A DNA stretch of 64,000 bases from contig NZ_WEGK01000001.1 in assembly GCF_009604405.1 (NCBI RefSeq), positions 744,001 to 808,000 on the forward strand, in the 5' to 3' direction. Both the position numbers and the translations under genes were made by a program. Each line of letters starts with the position of its first letter. Position 1 is the stretch's first letter. Origin of the DNA: Nocardia macrotermitis (lineage in GTDB: Bacteria > Actinomycetota > Actinomycetes > Mycobacteriales > Mycobacteriaceae). Under the pieces are notes generated by a model. It was not told the DNA's origin and ran no database searches. It saw only the letters and a list, made by a program, of their open reading frames with translations. Positions 48,904 through 59,501 of this stretch are shown one piece after another.

Positions 48904-51681
48904 CTATCCCGAATTTCGCAGTGCCGTGGCGAGGCCGTTCATGGTGAGCAGGATGCCGCGTTCGACGAGTTCGGATCCGTCGCCCGCGCGGCGGCGGCGC
49001 AGCAGTTCGATCTGCATCTGGTTGAGGGGTTCGAGGTAGGGGAAGCGGTTGCGGATGGATTCGGCCAAGGCCGGGTTGTCGGCCAAGAGATGGTCGCTGC
49101 CGGTGACCGCGGCGTGCATGCGGACGGTGCGGTCGAATTCGTCGCGAATCATGCCGAAGATGGTGTCGCGCAACGCGACATCCTCGACCAGTTCCGCATA
49201 GCGCTCGGCGATGTCCAGATCGGCCTTGGCCATCACCTGTCCGAGGTTCGACATGACGGTCCGGAAGAACGGCCAGCGGCGATACAGATCGGCCAGGATC
49301 GCCATCCGCTCGGGATCCTCGCCCGCCCACTGCTCGATCGCGGTGCCGGTGCCGTACCAGCCCGGCAGCATCACCCGGGACTGGCTCCATGCCATCACCC
49401 ACGGGATCGCCCGCAGATCACCGACCGAGCTGGTCGGTTTGCGCGAGGCGGGACGGCTGCCCAGATTCAGATCCCCGACCTCGGCGACCGGCGTCGAGGC
49501 GCGGAAATACTCCACGAAACCCGGTGTCTCGTGGACCAATCGGGCGTATGCGCGCCGGGCCAGCTCGGCCAGTTCGTCGAACAGTTCGTAGGCAGGTTCG
49601 GCGTCCGCGCCCAGGCCCTCCACGTCCAGCAGCGTCGATTCCAGCGTGCCCGCGACCAGTGCCTCCAGATTGCGGTAGGCGGTGCCGTGCTCGGCGTATT
49701 TGGTGGAGATGACCTCGCCCTGCTCGGTCAGCCGCAGCGCGCCGCGCACCGCCCCGGCCGGTTGCGCGAGGATGGCGTCGTAGCTGCGACCGCCGCCGCG
49801 ACCGACCGTGCCACCGCGACCGTGGAAGAGCCGCAACCGGATTCCGGTCTTGCGCGCGGCCTCCACCAGATCCAGCTCGGCCCGGTACAGCGCCCAGTTC
49901 GCGGCCAGATACCCGCCGTCCTTGTTGGAATCGGAGTAGCCGAGCATGACCTCCTGCCGCATTCCGCGCGCGGCCACCAGCCGGTGATAGGCCGGGACCT
50001 CGAGCGCCGCGACGAGGGTCTGCGCACCCTGACGCAGATCCTCGATGGTCTCGAACAGCGGCACCACCCCGGCCGGGCTGCTCGGCGGGGTGTCCGCGTC
50101 ACCGGGATCGAGGATGCCGGTCTCCTTCAGCAGCAGCGCGGCCTCGAGCAGATCGCTGACCGAGGTGCACATGCTGATGATGTAGTTGGGCACGGTGTCC
50201 GGGCCCAGATCGTCCAGGGCGGCCTTGGCCGCGCGCAGCACACCCAGTTCCTTCGCGGCCAGATCGCTGAGCCGCGCGCCCGGCCCCAGCAACGGGCGGC
50301 GGGTGCCGAGTTCGGCGGCCAGCAACTCCACCCGCCGGTCCTCGGACAGGCTCGCGTAGTCGGGGTGCACTCCCGCCCAGGCCAGCAGTTCGGCGACCAC
50401 CTGCTCGTGCACATCGGAGTTCTGCCGCATGTCCAGGCCCTGGAGATGGAAACCGAACGTCTCGACCGCGCCGCGCAGGGCGGCCAGGTGATCATCGGCG
50501 AGCAGACCGTCGCCGGAGGCACGCAGCGAGGCATCCACCACGGCCAGATCATCCAGCAGGTCCTGGGCCGTGGCGTAGGGCTCGACCTCGGCGGTCAGCG
50601 CCCCGAGATCGACGCCGTCGGCGGGGATCTCCCCCAGCGCTCGAAACGCGGTGGCGGTCAGGCGAATTCGGATGCCGTGCACGGCCCGGCGATACGGCTC
50701 GTCGGTGCGCTGCGGCGAATCCTCGAACGACGCGGCGGTCAGGCGCGCGAGATCATCGCTCACCGCCACCAACCGCGCCGACAGCGACAGGGTCTTCTCC
50801 AGACCGACCAATTCGGTCAGATAGTGCCCGAAGGCCACCGCGCCGGCGCGGTGGGTGGCGCGCTGCACGACCTCGGCGGTGACGTTCGGATTACCGTCCC
50901 GATCACCGCCGATCCACGAACCGGGCCGCAGGATCGGGCGTCGCAGCAGTTCGTACTGCGGCCAGCGGGCGCGCAGCGCGGCGCGCACATCGGCGTTGAT
51001 CCGCGGCATCACCTCGAGCAGCGTCAGATCGTAGTAGCGCAGGCCGACCTCGATCTCGTCCTGAATACGCAAGCGCGCCAAGCGGATCAGCGCGGTGCGC
51101 CACAGCGTGAGCACCTGGCGGCGCAGCTTGGTCTCCACCTCCGCGTACTGCGGTTCGTACTCGGTGTACCGCTGTCGCTGCCGCATCAGATCGGTGATGC
51201 GGGACTGCACGTCGAAGACGGTCCGGCGGCGGGTCTCGGTCGGATGGGCGGTGATAACCGGTGACATCACCGCGTCGTCGAGCAGATCCGCGACCACCGC
51301 ACCGTCGGGACGGGCGGCGTCGAGTTTGTCGTAGGTGGCCGCGAGGCTGGACTCCTGCGGCGGCTCCCCGGCCGCCACGTGCACCGCGCGCCGCCGGTCG
51401 CGTTGCAGATCCTCGGTCAGATTGGCCAGCAGCAGGAAGTGGCTGAACGCCCGGATCAGTGGCAGCGCGGTGCGAATGTCGATGTCGCGCAACATATCCG
51501 CGACCGCGCTGCGCCCCACCTCCGATCGCCGGACCCGGAATGCCTCGACCCGGACCCGTTCGATGAGATCGAACACCTCGGGCCCTTCGCAATCCCTGAT
51601 CGTCTCGCCCAGGATCGCTCCCAGGAAGCGGATATCGTCCCGCAGCGGCGCAGTGGCAGTTTCGATCCGATCTTCGCGCAT
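48904..51681 (-). CDS. ppc: Phosphoenolpyruvate carboxylase
   Basis: A 925-residue PEP carboxylase, usual length. Catalytic His is in [10 protein letters not shown] (about residue 145). [16 protein letters not shown] is the second signature, followed by [21 protein letters not shown] and the glycine loop [13 protein letters not shown]. The C-terminus reads [12 protein letters not shown], the form of the family's allosteric QNTG end. It makes oxaloacetate from PEP and bicarbonate, refilling the TCA cycle. ATG at 51681 (MREDRIE) is used, with GGAG upstream; the frame is open to 51750. It converges on the PLP-enzyme gene with 24 nt between. Confidence 0.96.
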   Translation of the reverse strand: MREDRIETATAPLRDDIRFLGAILGETIRDCEGPEVFDLIERVRVEAFRVRRSEVGRSAVADMLRDIDIRTALPLIRAFSHFLLLANLTEDLQRDRRRAVHVAAGEPPQESSLAATYDKLDAARPDGAVVADLLDDAVMSPVITAHPTETRRRTVFDVQSRITDLMRQRQRYTEYEPQYAEVETKLRRQVLTLWRTALIRLARLRIQDEIEVGLRYYDLTLLEVMPRINADVRAALRARWPQYELLRRPILRPGSWIGGDRDGNPNVTAEVVQRATHRAGAVAFGHYLTELVGLEKTLSLSARLVAVSDDLARLTAASFEDSPQRTDEPYRRAVHGIRIRLTATAFRALGEIPADGVDLGALTAEVEPYATAQDLLDDLAVVDASLRASGDGLLADDHLAALRGAVETFGFHLQGLDMRQNSDVHEQVVAELLAWAGVHPDYASLSEDRRVELLAAELGTRRPLLGPGARLSDLAAKELGVLRAAKAALDDLGPDTVPNYIISMCTSVSDLLEAALLLKETGILDPGDADTPPSSPAGVVPLFETIEDLRQGAQTLVAALEVPAYHRLVAARGMRQEVMLGYSDSNKDGGYLAANWALYRAELDLVEAARKTGIRLRLFHGRGGTVGRGGGRSYDAILAQPAGAVRGALRLTEQGEVISTKYAEHGTAYRNLEALVAGTLESTLLDVEGLGADAEPAYELFDELAELARRAYARLVHETPGFVEYFRASTPVAEVGDLNLGSRPASRKPTSSVGDLRAIPWVMAWSQSRVMLPGWYGTGTAIEQWAGEDPERMAILADLYRRWPFFRTVMSNLGQVMAKADLDIAERYAELVEDVALRDTIFGMIRDEFDRTVRMHAAVTGSDHLLADNPALAESIRNRFPYLEPLNQMQIELLRRRRAGDGSELVERGILLTMNGLATALRNSG

Positions 51682-51789
51682 GGGCTCCAGTATCGACCAC
51701 CATCCGGCCCGCACTCCGTTGCCGGGCCCGGCATATAACGCAATCGTCATACTGAGAAGATCTCCTCATTTCTCGGTTACGCTCGTCTC

Positions 51790-52299
51790 ATGCCCGGTCA
51801 TCACCTCGCCCAAGTGAACATCGCCCGCCCCCTCGAACCACTCACCTCCACACGGCTGTCCGGCTTCGTCGCAGCCCTGGACGAGATCAACGCACTGGCC
51901 GATGCCGCACCGGGTTTCGTCTGGCGCCTGCAGACCGAGGACGGCGACGCGACCGCCATCCGGCTCCTCGACGACGACCGGCTGATCGTCAATATGAGCG
52001 TCTGGTCCTCGATGGCATCACTCACCGACTTCGTCTACCGCAGCGACCACGTGCGGATCATGCGGCAGCGCCGCACCTGGTTCGAGACCATGGCCGAGGC
52101 GTATCAGGCACTGTGGTGGGTACCGGCGGGTCAGTTGGCGACCGTCGCCGAGGCCGAGCAGCGCATCACCCATCTGCGGGCACACGGCCCGACCGAATAC
52201 GCCTTCACCTTCCGCGATTCGTTCGCGTCCCCGTCGTCACCGCAACCTTCGATGCCCGAGACCCATTCGGTCGGCGAGGACCTGACCTGCCCCGCCTGA
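51790..52299 (+). CDS. DUF3291-family protein
   Basis: A 169-residue protein that is mostly a DUF3291 (dimeric ferredoxin-like) domain: HLAQVNIARPLEPLTSTRL at the start, then GFVWRLQTEDGDATAI, IVNMSVWSSMASLTDFVYRSDHVRIMRQRRTWFE and ALWWVPAG, all diagnostic. Function unknown. The C-terminal 30 residues are polar. It is divergent from ppc with about 108 nt between starts. Confidence 0.88.
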   Translation: MPGHHLAQVNIARPLEPLTSTRLSGFVAALDEINALADAAPGFVWRLQTEDGDATAIRLLDDDRLIVNMSVWSSMASLTDFVYRSDHVRIMRQRRTWFETMAEAYQALWWVPAGQLATVAEAEQRITHLRAHGPTEYAFTFRDSFASPSSPQPSMPETHSVGEDLTCPA

Positions 52300-52391
52300 T
52301 CGGGCGACCGGCTCCGCCTACTACCGCGGAACGGACTCGACGTCCCGAGGCTCCGGTCCGACACACGCAGGCGATCAGCTCATTCACCCAC

Positions 52392-55124
52392 TCACCCCAA
52401 ACGACGTGGACCGAGGTCGAAGTGGTTGGGTTCGGGGCCGATGCGGACGCGGCCGTACAGGACGGCCGCACCCTCGGGTGAGGCCAGGATCGGTTCGATC
52501 GCCAGCTCACGCACCTCCGGCAGGTCGTCGCACAGGGCCGAAATGCGTTGTGCCAGTTCGGACAGAGCGCTCTTGTCCACCGGCTCGCCGATGGTTCTGC
52601 CCGAACCGGTTCGGCCGTCCAGCAGCGGGGCGGCGCGCGGGGCATCGATGAGTGCGATCGATTCCGCCTCCGACAGTGGCAGGGCGCGATAGACCCGATC
52701 GCCCAGCAGATCGATGATGGTGCCGGACAATCCGAAGCTGATCACCGAGCCGAACGACGGATCGTCCTGAACACGCAGCACACAGCCGACGCCCTTGGTG
52801 GCCATCCGCTGAATGTGCACGACCTCATCACCCGACACCTCGGCCAGGTCGGCGTAGGCGCGCTCGACCGCCGAGGGCCGCCACAGATCCAGTCGCACAC
52901 CGTTGAGATCCGAACGGTTGCGCCACAATTCGCCGGTGGCCTTGGCCGCCACCGGATAGCCGAGTTCCGCGGCCGCCGCCACCGCCCCGGCGGCATCGCG
53001 CACCTCCCGGAACTCGACGACGCCGATGCCGTAGCAGTCCAGCAGTCGCACCGCCTCGAGATCGCCCAGCCAGTCCCCTTCGGGTGAACGGGTCATCCAC
53101 TGCTGCACCAGATTTCGGGCCAGCTCGGTATCCAGTCCCGGGGGCCGCCGGGTGGCCGAGACCGGGGTGTCGCGCCACTGGGCGTAGCGCTGCACCCGGC
53201 CCAGTGCCCGCGCCGCGCGCTCGGGATCCGGATAGGACGGGATGGACCCGTTGCCGACCACCCCGCCGGTCCCCCGGGTGGCGAGCAGATTGGGCATGCC
53301 GTGATCGGCGACGAACGTGGTCAGCACCGGTTTGGCGGCCGATTCCGCGCCCGACCGGATCGCCTCGGCGTAGGCGGGCACCGCCGTGGGCACCGGCGGG
53401 GCGAAGATCACGATCACCGCGTCGACCTCGTCGGACGCCACGGCCACGGCCACCGCCGCGTGGAAATCCTCCGGTCCGGCCTGCGGCCCGAGATCCACCG
53501 GATCACGCACCTCGAGCTCCGCGCCGCGCGCCGCGTCCACCGCCAGCCAGCCCAGCGCGGCGCTGTTGCCGATCACCGCCAGACGCGGCCCCGCGGGCAG
53601 CGGCTGGTAGGCCAGCAGCATCGCGCAGTCGAACAGTTCGGAGATGGTGTCGACCTGCACGATGCCCGCCTGCGCGAACAGATCCCGCTCCACCGAGCGT
53701 TCCAGCGAGGACGGCGGTGTGGTCCGGGTGGCATTGCGGCCACTGCTCACGGCCACAATGGGTTTCGCGCGCGCGACCCGCCGCGCGATCCGGGAGAACT
53801 TGCGCGGATTGCCGAAGGTCTCCAGATACAGCAGCACCACATCGGTGTCCGGGTCGCTGTCCCAGTACTGCAACAGGTCGTTGCCCGAGACGTCGGCCCG
53901 ATTGCCCGCCGAGACGAAGGTGGACAACCCGAGCCGCCGCGCCGCGGCCTCACCGAGGATCGCCGCGCCCAGCGGCCCGGACTGGCAGAAGAATCCGACC
54001 CGCCCGCGCCCGGGCATCACCGAGGCCAGCGTGGCATTCAGTGAGACCGCCGGATCGGTATTGGCGATTCCGAGCGCACTCGGCCCCACCACTCGCATAC
54101 CGTGTCCACGCGCGGCGGCCACCAACTCACGTTCGGCCGCATAACCCGCCGGGCCGGTCTCGGAGAATCCGGCGGTCAACACCACCAACCCCTTGACGCC
54201 CTTGGCCATACAGTCGTCGAGCACCGAGGAGATCTCCGCGGACGGCACCGCGACCACCGCCAGATCCACCTCGTCCGGGATATCGCGCACCGTGCCGTAC
54301 GCCCGCACGCCGCGCACCGAACTGCGATTCGGATTCACCGGGAAGACCGGGCCCTGGAACACCCCGGACAGCAGATTGGCCAGTACCGCGCCGCCGACCC
54401 GCCCCGCGGACGGCGTCGCGCCGATGACGGCGATCGACTTCGGGTGCAGCAGATTGCCGACGCTGCGCGCCTCCGAGGCCCGTTCACGCGAATCCCGCAC
54501 CGACAGCAGCGCTTCGGTGGGATCGATGGCGAATTCCAGGTGCAGCACCGACCCGTCCCGGCTGCGCTGCATCTGATATCCCGCGTCGCGGAAGACCGTC
54601 ACCATCGTGTTGTTCTCGGCCAGCACCTCCGCGACGAAGGTGTCGATATCGTTCTCCGCCGCGGCGCCCGCGAGATGTTCGAGCAGAATCGAGCCCAGGC
54701 CGCGGCCCTGATGCGCGTCGGCGACCACGAACGCCACCTCTGCCGCGCGCGGCCCCTCCCGATCCTGGAGCAACTCGTAGCGGCCGACCGCGATGATCAC
54801 CTCGCCCAGCTCGACCGCCAGGCCCACCCGGTCGTGATAGTCCACGTGCGTGGTCCGGTACAGGTCCTTGGGGGTCATGCGCGGGTAGGGGCCGAAGTAG
54901 CGCAGGTAGCGGGTCCGGTCGGACAGGCAGGAATGGAATTCCTCCATCGCCGCGGCATCGTCCGAGGTGATCGGGCGCAGCCGCACCACACCGCCGTCCG
55001 AGGCGAGCACATCGGCGAGCCAGTGCTGCGGCGGTGGCGGTGGGTGCTGCGGTGTGTCGGGCCCGAATTCGGCGAGCCACGCGGGTGGCGCTGGCGTGGG
55101 CGGGGTGTGCTCGGCGTCAGTCAC
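52392..55124 (-). CDS. Pat-type protein lysine acetyltransferase (GNAT fused to acyl-CoA synthetase-like domain)
   Basis: A 910-residue fusion. The N-terminal GNAT domain (about 40-200) has VRLRPITSDDAAAMEEFHS and the acetyl-CoA loop DAHQGRGLGSILLEHL. It is followed by a CoA-binding domain (SIAVIGATPSAGRVGG), ligase-like domains (FCQSGPLGAAILGEAA) and a C-terminal ATP-grasp (about 690-905, GYPVAAKATGELWRN). Enteric Pat (YfiQ) has GNAT at the C-terminus; the reversed order is known for actinobacterial enzymes. Such proteins inactivate acyl-CoA synthetases by lysine acetylation. GTG 55124 follows GGAGGACC and overlaps the end of acuC by 8 nt, so the pair is cotranscribed. Confidence 0.88.
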   Translation of the reverse strand: MTDAEHTPPTPAPPAWLAEFGPDTPQHPPPPPQHWLADVLASDGGVVRLRPITSDDAAAMEEFHSCLSDRTRYLRYFGPYPRMTPKDLYRTTHVDYHDRVGLAVELGEVIIAVGRYELLQDREGPRAAEVAFVVADAHQGRGLGSILLEHLAGAAAENDIDTFVAEVLAENNTMVTVFRDAGYQMQRSRDGSVLHLEFAIDPTEALLSVRDSRERASEARSVGNLLHPKSIAVIGATPSAGRVGGAVLANLLSGVFQGPVFPVNPNRSSVRGVRAYGTVRDIPDEVDLAVVAVPSAEISSVLDDCMAKGVKGLVVLTAGFSETGPAGYAAERELVAAARGHGMRVVGPSALGIANTDPAVSLNATLASVMPGRGRVGFFCQSGPLGAAILGEAAARRLGLSTFVSAGNRADVSGNDLLQYWDSDPDTDVVLLYLETFGNPRKFSRIARRVARAKPIVAVSSGRNATRTTPPSSLERSVERDLFAQAGIVQVDTISELFDCAMLLAYQPLPAGPRLAVIGNSAALGWLAVDAARGAELEVRDPVDLGPQAGPEDFHAAVAVAVASDEVDAVIVIFAPPVPTAVPAYAEAIRSGAESAAKPVLTTFVADHGMPNLLATRGTGGVVGNGSIPSYPDPERAARALGRVQRYAQWRDTPVSATRRPPGLDTELARNLVQQWMTRSPEGDWLGDLEAVRLLDCYGIGVVEFREVRDAAGAVAAAAELGYPVAAKATGELWRNRSDLNGVRLDLWRPSAVERAYADLAEVSGDEVVHIQRMATKGVGCVLRVQDDPSFGSVISFGLSGTIIDLLGDRVYRALPLSEAESIALIDAPRAAPLLDGRTGSGRTIGEPVDKSALSELAQRISALCDDLPEVRELAIEPILASPEGAAVLYGRVRIGPEPNHFDLGPRRLG

Positions 55125-56361
55125 GAGGGTCCTCCGGATCCAGACCCAGCAGCGGGAACGCTGCCCGGCGCGTGGCCAGTACGGCGGTGTCCACCGCGCG
55201 CTGCGCTCGATCCGCGCGCGCGTCACCGGAATCGGGCGCGCCGCCCGGACCGTCCCAGCGGGTGAAGTCCGGCGCGACGCCGTCGCTCATGGTGCGCGGC
55301 GGTTCGACCGTCGGCGCGTAGGCGCGCACCTGGTCGAGCCAGTCCGAGGGAGTTTCGGTCGCCGGATCGATGTCGCGGTCCAGCACCGCGGCCAGCAGGT
55401 GGGTCCAGGCCCGCGGCACCACCCGGACCAGGCCGTAACCGCCGCCGCCGACCGCGAGCCACCGACCGTCGGCATATCGGTCGGCCCACTCGCGCATCGC
55501 GCGGAAAGCCGCGCGCTGCCCGTCGACGCTCAACTCCAGATCCGCCAGCGGGTCCTCCCGGTGCGTGTCCACCCCGCACTGGCTGATCAGCAGCTGCGGC
55601 CGGAAGGCGGCCAGCGCACCGGGCACCACGGCGTGAAATCCGCGCAGCCACTGCGCATCGCGGGTCCCCGGCAGCATGGCCAGATTGATCGCCGACCCCT
55701 CGCCCGCACCCGCGCCGGTCTCCTCGGGCCATCCGGTGTTGGGCCACAGCGTCGCCGGATGCTGATGCACCGAGATGGTCAGCACCCGCCGATCACCGTA
55801 GAAGGCACGCTGCACGCCGTCGCCGTGATGCACGTCGACATCGATATACGCGATGCGGTCGAAACCATGGTCCAGCAACCACGAGATGGCCACGGCCACA
55901 TCGTTGTAGACGCAGAACCCCGCGGCCGAATCGGCCATCGCGTGATGCATGCCACCGCCGATGCTCACCGCCCGCCGGGTGCGGCCCGCGGCGATCTCCC
56001 CCGCGGCGGCCAGGGTGCCCCCGACGATCACCGACGCCGCCTCGTGCATGTGCGGGAACACCGGATTGTCCTGTGTGCCCAGCCCGTACGGCGCGGTGGG
56101 CGGCGGCGGGGTGCCCGGTGGGGCGGGCACGGCGTGGCGGACCGCGTCCAGATAGGCCGGTGTGTGAATCCGCAGCAGATCCGGCTCACCCGCGGTCGCG
56201 GGCGCGAGCGTCTCGACGCCCTCCAGCAGACCGAGCCCGCACGCCAGCGCCATCGTGAATTGCAGCCGTGCGGGTTTCATCGGATGTTCCGGGGTCCAGG
56301 TGTAATCCAGGAACCGGTCGGTCCACACGACCGCAGGGGCGCCGGGCAGTGCGTTCGCCAT
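55117..56361 (-). CDS. acuC: AcuC-type NAD-independent lysine deacetylase
   Basis: A 414-residue class I histone deacetylase-like protein. The zinc site and catalytic dyad are visible: GGGMHHAMADSAAGFCVYNDVAVAI (tandem catalytic His), DVDVHHGDGVQ (metal Asp and His), CGVDTHREDPL (metal Asp) and GGGGYG (transition-state Tyr). AcuC reactivates acetylated acetyl-CoA synthetase. It is the upstream gene of an operon with the Pat-type acetyltransferase, so the two opposite enzymes are produced together. ATG 56361 (MANALPG) is used. It is divergent from ideR. Confidence 0.92.
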   Translation of the reverse strand: MANALPGAPAVVWTDRFLDYTWTPEHPMKPARLQFTMALACGLGLLEGVETLAPATAGEPDLLRIHTPAYLDAVRHAVPAPPGTPPPPTAPYGLGTQDNPVFPHMHEAASVIVGGTLAAAGEIAAGRTRRAVSIGGGMHHAMADSAAGFCVYNDVAVAISWLLDHGFDRIAYIDVDVHHGDGVQRAFYGDRRVLTISVHQHPATLWPNTGWPEETGAGAGEGSAINLAMLPGTRDAQWLRGFHAVVPGALAAFRPQLLISQCGVDTHREDPLADLELSVDGQRAAFRAMREWADRYADGRWLAVGGGGYGLVRVVPRAWTHLLAAVLDRDIDPATETPSDWLDQVRAYAPTVEPPRTMSDGVAPDFTRWDGPGGAPDSGDARADRAQRAVDTAVLATRRAAFPLLGLDPEDPRD

Positions 56362-56449
56362 GAATATCACGCTAATGCACCTCCGAGACGGGCGGTCGTG
56401 CTGTGACGCACAACCGAACACGGGAACGGACGAACCCTTTTTGTCGTTG

Positions 56450-56470
56450 GCATGCAGTACAAATGCATGC
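56450..56470. promoter_or_regulatory. Dyad in acuC/ideR divergent region
   Basis: GCATGC (56450-56455), 9 nt and GCATGC (56465-56470) are inverted repeats (each also self-complementary), flanked by TTG and AAG. They lie in the 246-nt gap between the divergent acuC and ideR genes. Not an IdeR box. A possible operator or promoter element. Confidence 0.35.
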
Positions 56471-56607
56471 AAGTGCGGCGCGCCGGGTTCCGCCGCCCTC
56501 GGGCCGTGCCCGGGTAGCCCGGCGTTTCCGCAGCACAACCCGAATATCCTCGCGCACCAATCCACCAGCGCGCGTGGGTAGAATCTTTGCCGACGAAGGG
56601 GTAACAG

Positions 56608-57294
56608 GTGAAGGATCTGGTCGACACCACGGAGATGTATCTCCGTACCATTTACGACCTCGAGGAGGAGGGTGTCACACCGCTGCGCGCACGTATCGCC
56701 GAACGCCTCGAGCAGAGCGGCCCGACGGTGAGCCAGACCGTTGCCCGCATGGAACGTGACGGACTGCTGCTGGTCGCGGGCGACCGCCACCTCGAGCTGA
56801 CCGACAAGGGCCGTTCCATGGCGGTCGCGGTGATGCGCAAGCACCGTTTGGCCGAACGACTGCTGGTGGACGTCATCGGACTCGACTGGCAGAACGTGCA
56901 CGCCGAGGCGTGCCGCTGGGAACACGTGATGAGCGAGGACGTCGAGCGCCGCCTGGTCGAGGTGCTGGACAATCCCACCACCTCCCCGTACGGCAACCCG
57001 ATTCCGGGCCTGGACGAGCTGGGCGTGCTCGGCGCGGGTTCCGCGGAGGAGAAGTTGATCCGCCTCTCGGATCTGCCCGCAGGACAGATCGTGGCGGTGG
57101 TCGTGCGGCGGCTGTCCGAGCACATCCAGACCGATCCGGATGTCATCGGTCAGCTGCGCGAGGTGGGCGTGGTGCCCGATGCGCGTGTCACCGTGGAGAC
57201 CCGCCCCGGTGTGGTGGTGATCTCGGTGCCCGGTCATGGTGGATTCGAACTGTCGGACGAGATGGCGCACGCCATCCAGGTGAGGCTGGTCTGA
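56608..57294 (+). CDS. ideR: Iron-dependent repressor IdeR (DtxR family)
   Basis: A 228-residue DtxR-type regulator. The N-terminal helix-turn-helix is at about 25-50 (RIAERLEQSGPTVSQTVARMERDG). Both metal sites are fully conserved: primary Met10, Cys102, Glu105 and His106; ancillary His79, Glu83 and His98. The SH3-like third domain (about 150-228) is present. With Fe2+ it represses uptake genes and activates iron storage; the bfd/bfr boxes in this window are likely targets. GTG start at 56608. galE begins 4 nt after its stop. Confidence 0.96.
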   Translation: MKDLVDTTEMYLRTIYDLEEEGVTPLRARIAERLEQSGPTVSQTVARMERDGLLLVAGDRHLELTDKGRSMAVAVMRKHRLAERLLVDVIGLDWQNVHAEACRWEHVMSEDVERRLVEVLDNPTTSPYGNPIPGLDELGVLGAGSAEEKLIRLSDLPAGQIVAVVVRRLSEHIQTDPDVIGQLREVGVVPDARVTVETRPGVVVISVPGHGGFELSDEMAHAIQVRLV

Positions 57295-57297
57295 AAT

Positions 57298-58278
57298 ATG
57301 AAACTTCTGGTCACCGGAGGCGCGGGCTATGTCGGCGGCGTCTGCGCCCAGGTCCTGATCGAGGACGGTCACGACGTGGTCGTGGTCGACGATCTGTCCA
57401 CCGGCAATGCCGAGGGCGTGCCCAGCGGTGCGAAGTTCGTCGACGGTGATATCGCCACCGTCGGTGTGGAGCTCGTCGAATCCGAATCCTTCGACGGTGT
57501 GCTGCATTTCGCCGCGCAATCGCTGGTCGGTGAATCGGTGCAGAAACCGGAGAAGTACTGGCACGGCAATGTCGTCAAGACACTCGCCCTGCTCGAGGCG
57601 GTCCGCCGGTCGCAGACCCCACGGCTGGTGTTCTCCTCGACCGCCGCGGTGTACGGCGAGCCCGAGCAGGTGCCGATCACCGAAGACTCCCCGGCCCGCC
57701 CGACAAACCCCTACGGCGCGTCCAAGCTCGCGATCGACCACGCCATCACCTCCTACGCGGTGGCGCACGGGCTCGCGGCGACGAGCCTGCGCTATTTCAA
57801 CGTCGCCGGCGCCTACGGCGGGCTCGGCGAAAACCGCGTCGTGGAAACCCATCTCATCCCCCTCGTCCTGCAAACGGCCCTGGGCCACCGCGAGTCGATC
57901 TCCGTCTTCGGCACCGACTACCCGACCGACGACGGCACCGCGGTGCGTGACTACATCCACATCCGGGATCTGGCGCAGGCCCATCTGCTGGCGCTGGCAC
58001 AGTCCCGGCCGGGCGAACACCGCATCTTCAACCTCGGCAGTGGCACGGGTTTCTCTGTGCGCCAGGTGATCTCGGCCTGCGAGCGGGTCACCGGCCGGGC
58101 GATCGCCTCGGTCGACACCGCGCGGCGCGCGGGCGACCCCGCGGTGCTGATCGCGTCGAGCGAGCGCGCCGTCGCCGAACTGGGCTGGCAGCCGGAGCAC
58201 AACGATCTCGACGAGATCGTCACCGACGCCTGGGCTTTCCTGCAGTCGCTGGGCGACCGCGCGCACAGCGCCCGGTAA
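57298..58278 (+). CDS. galE: UDP-glucose 4-epimerase
   Basis: A 326-residue SDR-type epimerase, usual length. The NAD motif is [15 protein letters not shown] (GxxGxxG), catalytic Ser/Tyr/Lys are in [12 protein letters not shown] and [12 protein letters not shown], and [18 protein letters not shown] is the GalE signature. It interconverts UDP-glucose and UDP-galactose, feeding arabinogalactan and other galactan synthesis. Located 4 nt after ideR, hence cotranscribed; a dtxR/ideR-galE pairing is well known in corynebacteria. Confidence 0.95.
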   Translation: MKLLVTGGAGYVGGVCAQVLIEDGHDVVVVDDLSTGNAEGVPSGAKFVDGDIATVGVELVESESFDGVLHFAAQSLVGESVQKPEKYWHGNVVKTLALLEAVRRSQTPRLVFSSTAAVYGEPEQVPITEDSPARPTNPYGASKLAIDHAITSYAVAHGLAATSLRYFNVAGAYGGLGENRVVETHLIPLVLQTALGHRESISVFGTDYPTDDGTAVRDYIHIRDLAQAHLLALAQSRPGEHRIFNLGSGTGFSVRQVISACERVTGRAIASVDTARRAGDPAVLIASSERAVAELGWQPEHNDLDEIVTDAWAFLQSLGDRAHSAR

Positions 58279-58304
58279 CTCCGGCACGACCGTCCCCGGG
58301 CCCC

Positions 58305-59501
58305 TCACGGTTGCAGCCAATCGGCTCGCAGGTCGAATTCGACGCCGAGTTCCGCCGCCTTGGCCCGGCCGCTGTACGCGAGTTTCCGGATCTCGTGCGG
58401 CGGCATACCCGTGCCCAGGGCGGTGTCGAGCAGCCGGGCGATGGTGTGGTCCGGGTCCGCGTCCAACGCGGCCCGCAGCGCGATCCCGGCCAGCACACCG
58501 TCACCACGGGTGTAGGCGCTGTACCCGAACAGGGTGGCCGCCTCGGCCCGATCTGATCCGGTCAGCGCGCGGCACAGCTGTGCCCAAAGCCGCGCGGCGG
58601 CCTCGGCCCGATGACCGCCCGCCAGCGCGAACACCGCGTCGCGAACGGTCGGATCCCGCAGTGCGACAGTGGTTTCCGCGAGGGCGCGGGCATCCACTGT
58701 GCCGGCGGCGGCCAGCGTCGCGACTCGATCGAGCACCCGGTTCAGCAGGGTTCTGCGGTAGCGGTCCAGTTCGTCGCGGAAGATCGCGGTCCGGAATCGC
58801 TGTCCGGCCAGGATTCCCGCCCGATCCACCTCCGGCCGGACCTGTTCGCACAGGCGGTCGTCCACCGCGACCAGGCTCTCCAGATCCTCGCGGGACGCCT
58901 TGATCCGATAGCCGTCCACGGCTTCGGCCAGGGCGATGGGTGAGGCGGCCGGATCGGACTGCACGCCGGTCACGGCGGGATCCTCGACGGCCCACCACGG
59001 CTGTCCCGCGGCGATCTCGCGAACCGCCCACACCTCGTCCAGCATGACGTGTTCGGCGGCCAGAGCTCGTTCGAGGGTGCGCATCAGGTGGCGATGTCGG
59101 CCCGCGCGCATCCCCGGCTTACCCGCATGGGGCGCACCGGCGCGATCGTCGACGATCAACGCCAGCACGGCCGCGGTGTCCTCCCGCACGCACAGTGCGG
59201 TCAGGTGGGTGGCCAGCCGCGCCCAGCCGCCGCGGCCCGGCGGTTCCAGATCGTGGCGGGCCACCGCGCTCAGCGATGCCGGACCGGTCCCCCCGGCCGG
59301 TTGGCGCAGCAGGTAGACCACGAGGGATCGGCGCGGGACGAATCCGAGCAGCGCGGGTACCGCGGCAATACATTCGCGCGGATCGTCGGCCCGTAGCGCG
59401 GGCCGATCGGGATTCGCGCGCCGGGCGGGATCGGCGGACGATTCGACGGGCATACCGGCGAACTCGTCGTCGGCCGGGGTGGGTTCGATGGCGGTCGTCA
59501 T
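58305..59501 (-). CDS. DUF4192-family protein
   Basis: A 398-residue protein with the DUF4192 pattern: ADDPRECIAAVPALLGFVPRRSLVVYLLR near the start, LTALCVREDTAAVLALIVDDR, LDEVWAVREIAAGQPWW and a late repeat-like region with LFGYSAYTRGDGVLAGIALRAALDADPDHTIARLLDTAL. The family is actinobacterial, about 350-400 residues, of unknown function. ATG at 59501 (MTTAIEP) is used; ATG 59513 is closer to GGGAGG. It converges on galE with 26 nt between stops. Confidence 0.85.
   Translation of the reverse strand: MTTAIEPTPADDEFAGMPVESSADPARRANPDRPALRADDPRECIAAVPALLGFVPRRSLVVYLLRQPAGGTGPASLSAVARHDLEPPGRGGWARLATHLTALCVREDTAAVLALIVDDRAGAPHAGKPGMRAGRHRHLMRTLERALAAEHVMLDEVWAVREIAAGQPWWAVEDPAVTGVQSDPAASPIALAEAVDGYRIKASREDLESLVAVDDRLCEQVRPEVDRAGILAGQRFRTAIFRDELDRYRRTLLNRVLDRVATLAAAGTVDARALAETTVALRDPTVRDAVFALAGGHRAEAAARLWAQLCRALTGSDRAEAATLFGYSAYTRGDGVLAGIALRAALDADPDHTIARLLDTALGTGMPPHEIRKLAYSGRAKAAELGVEFDLRADWLQP

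Noticed and set aside
56450..56470. Dyad upstream of ideR as an autoregulatory iron box
   Set aside because: GCATGC repeats do not resemble the TTAGGTTAGGCTAACCTAA consensus.
56362..58320. A minus-strand frame extending upstream of acuC across ideR and galE
   Set aside because: The extension is His/Arg/Gly-rich without family features and covers two well-identified genes; acuC starts at 56361.
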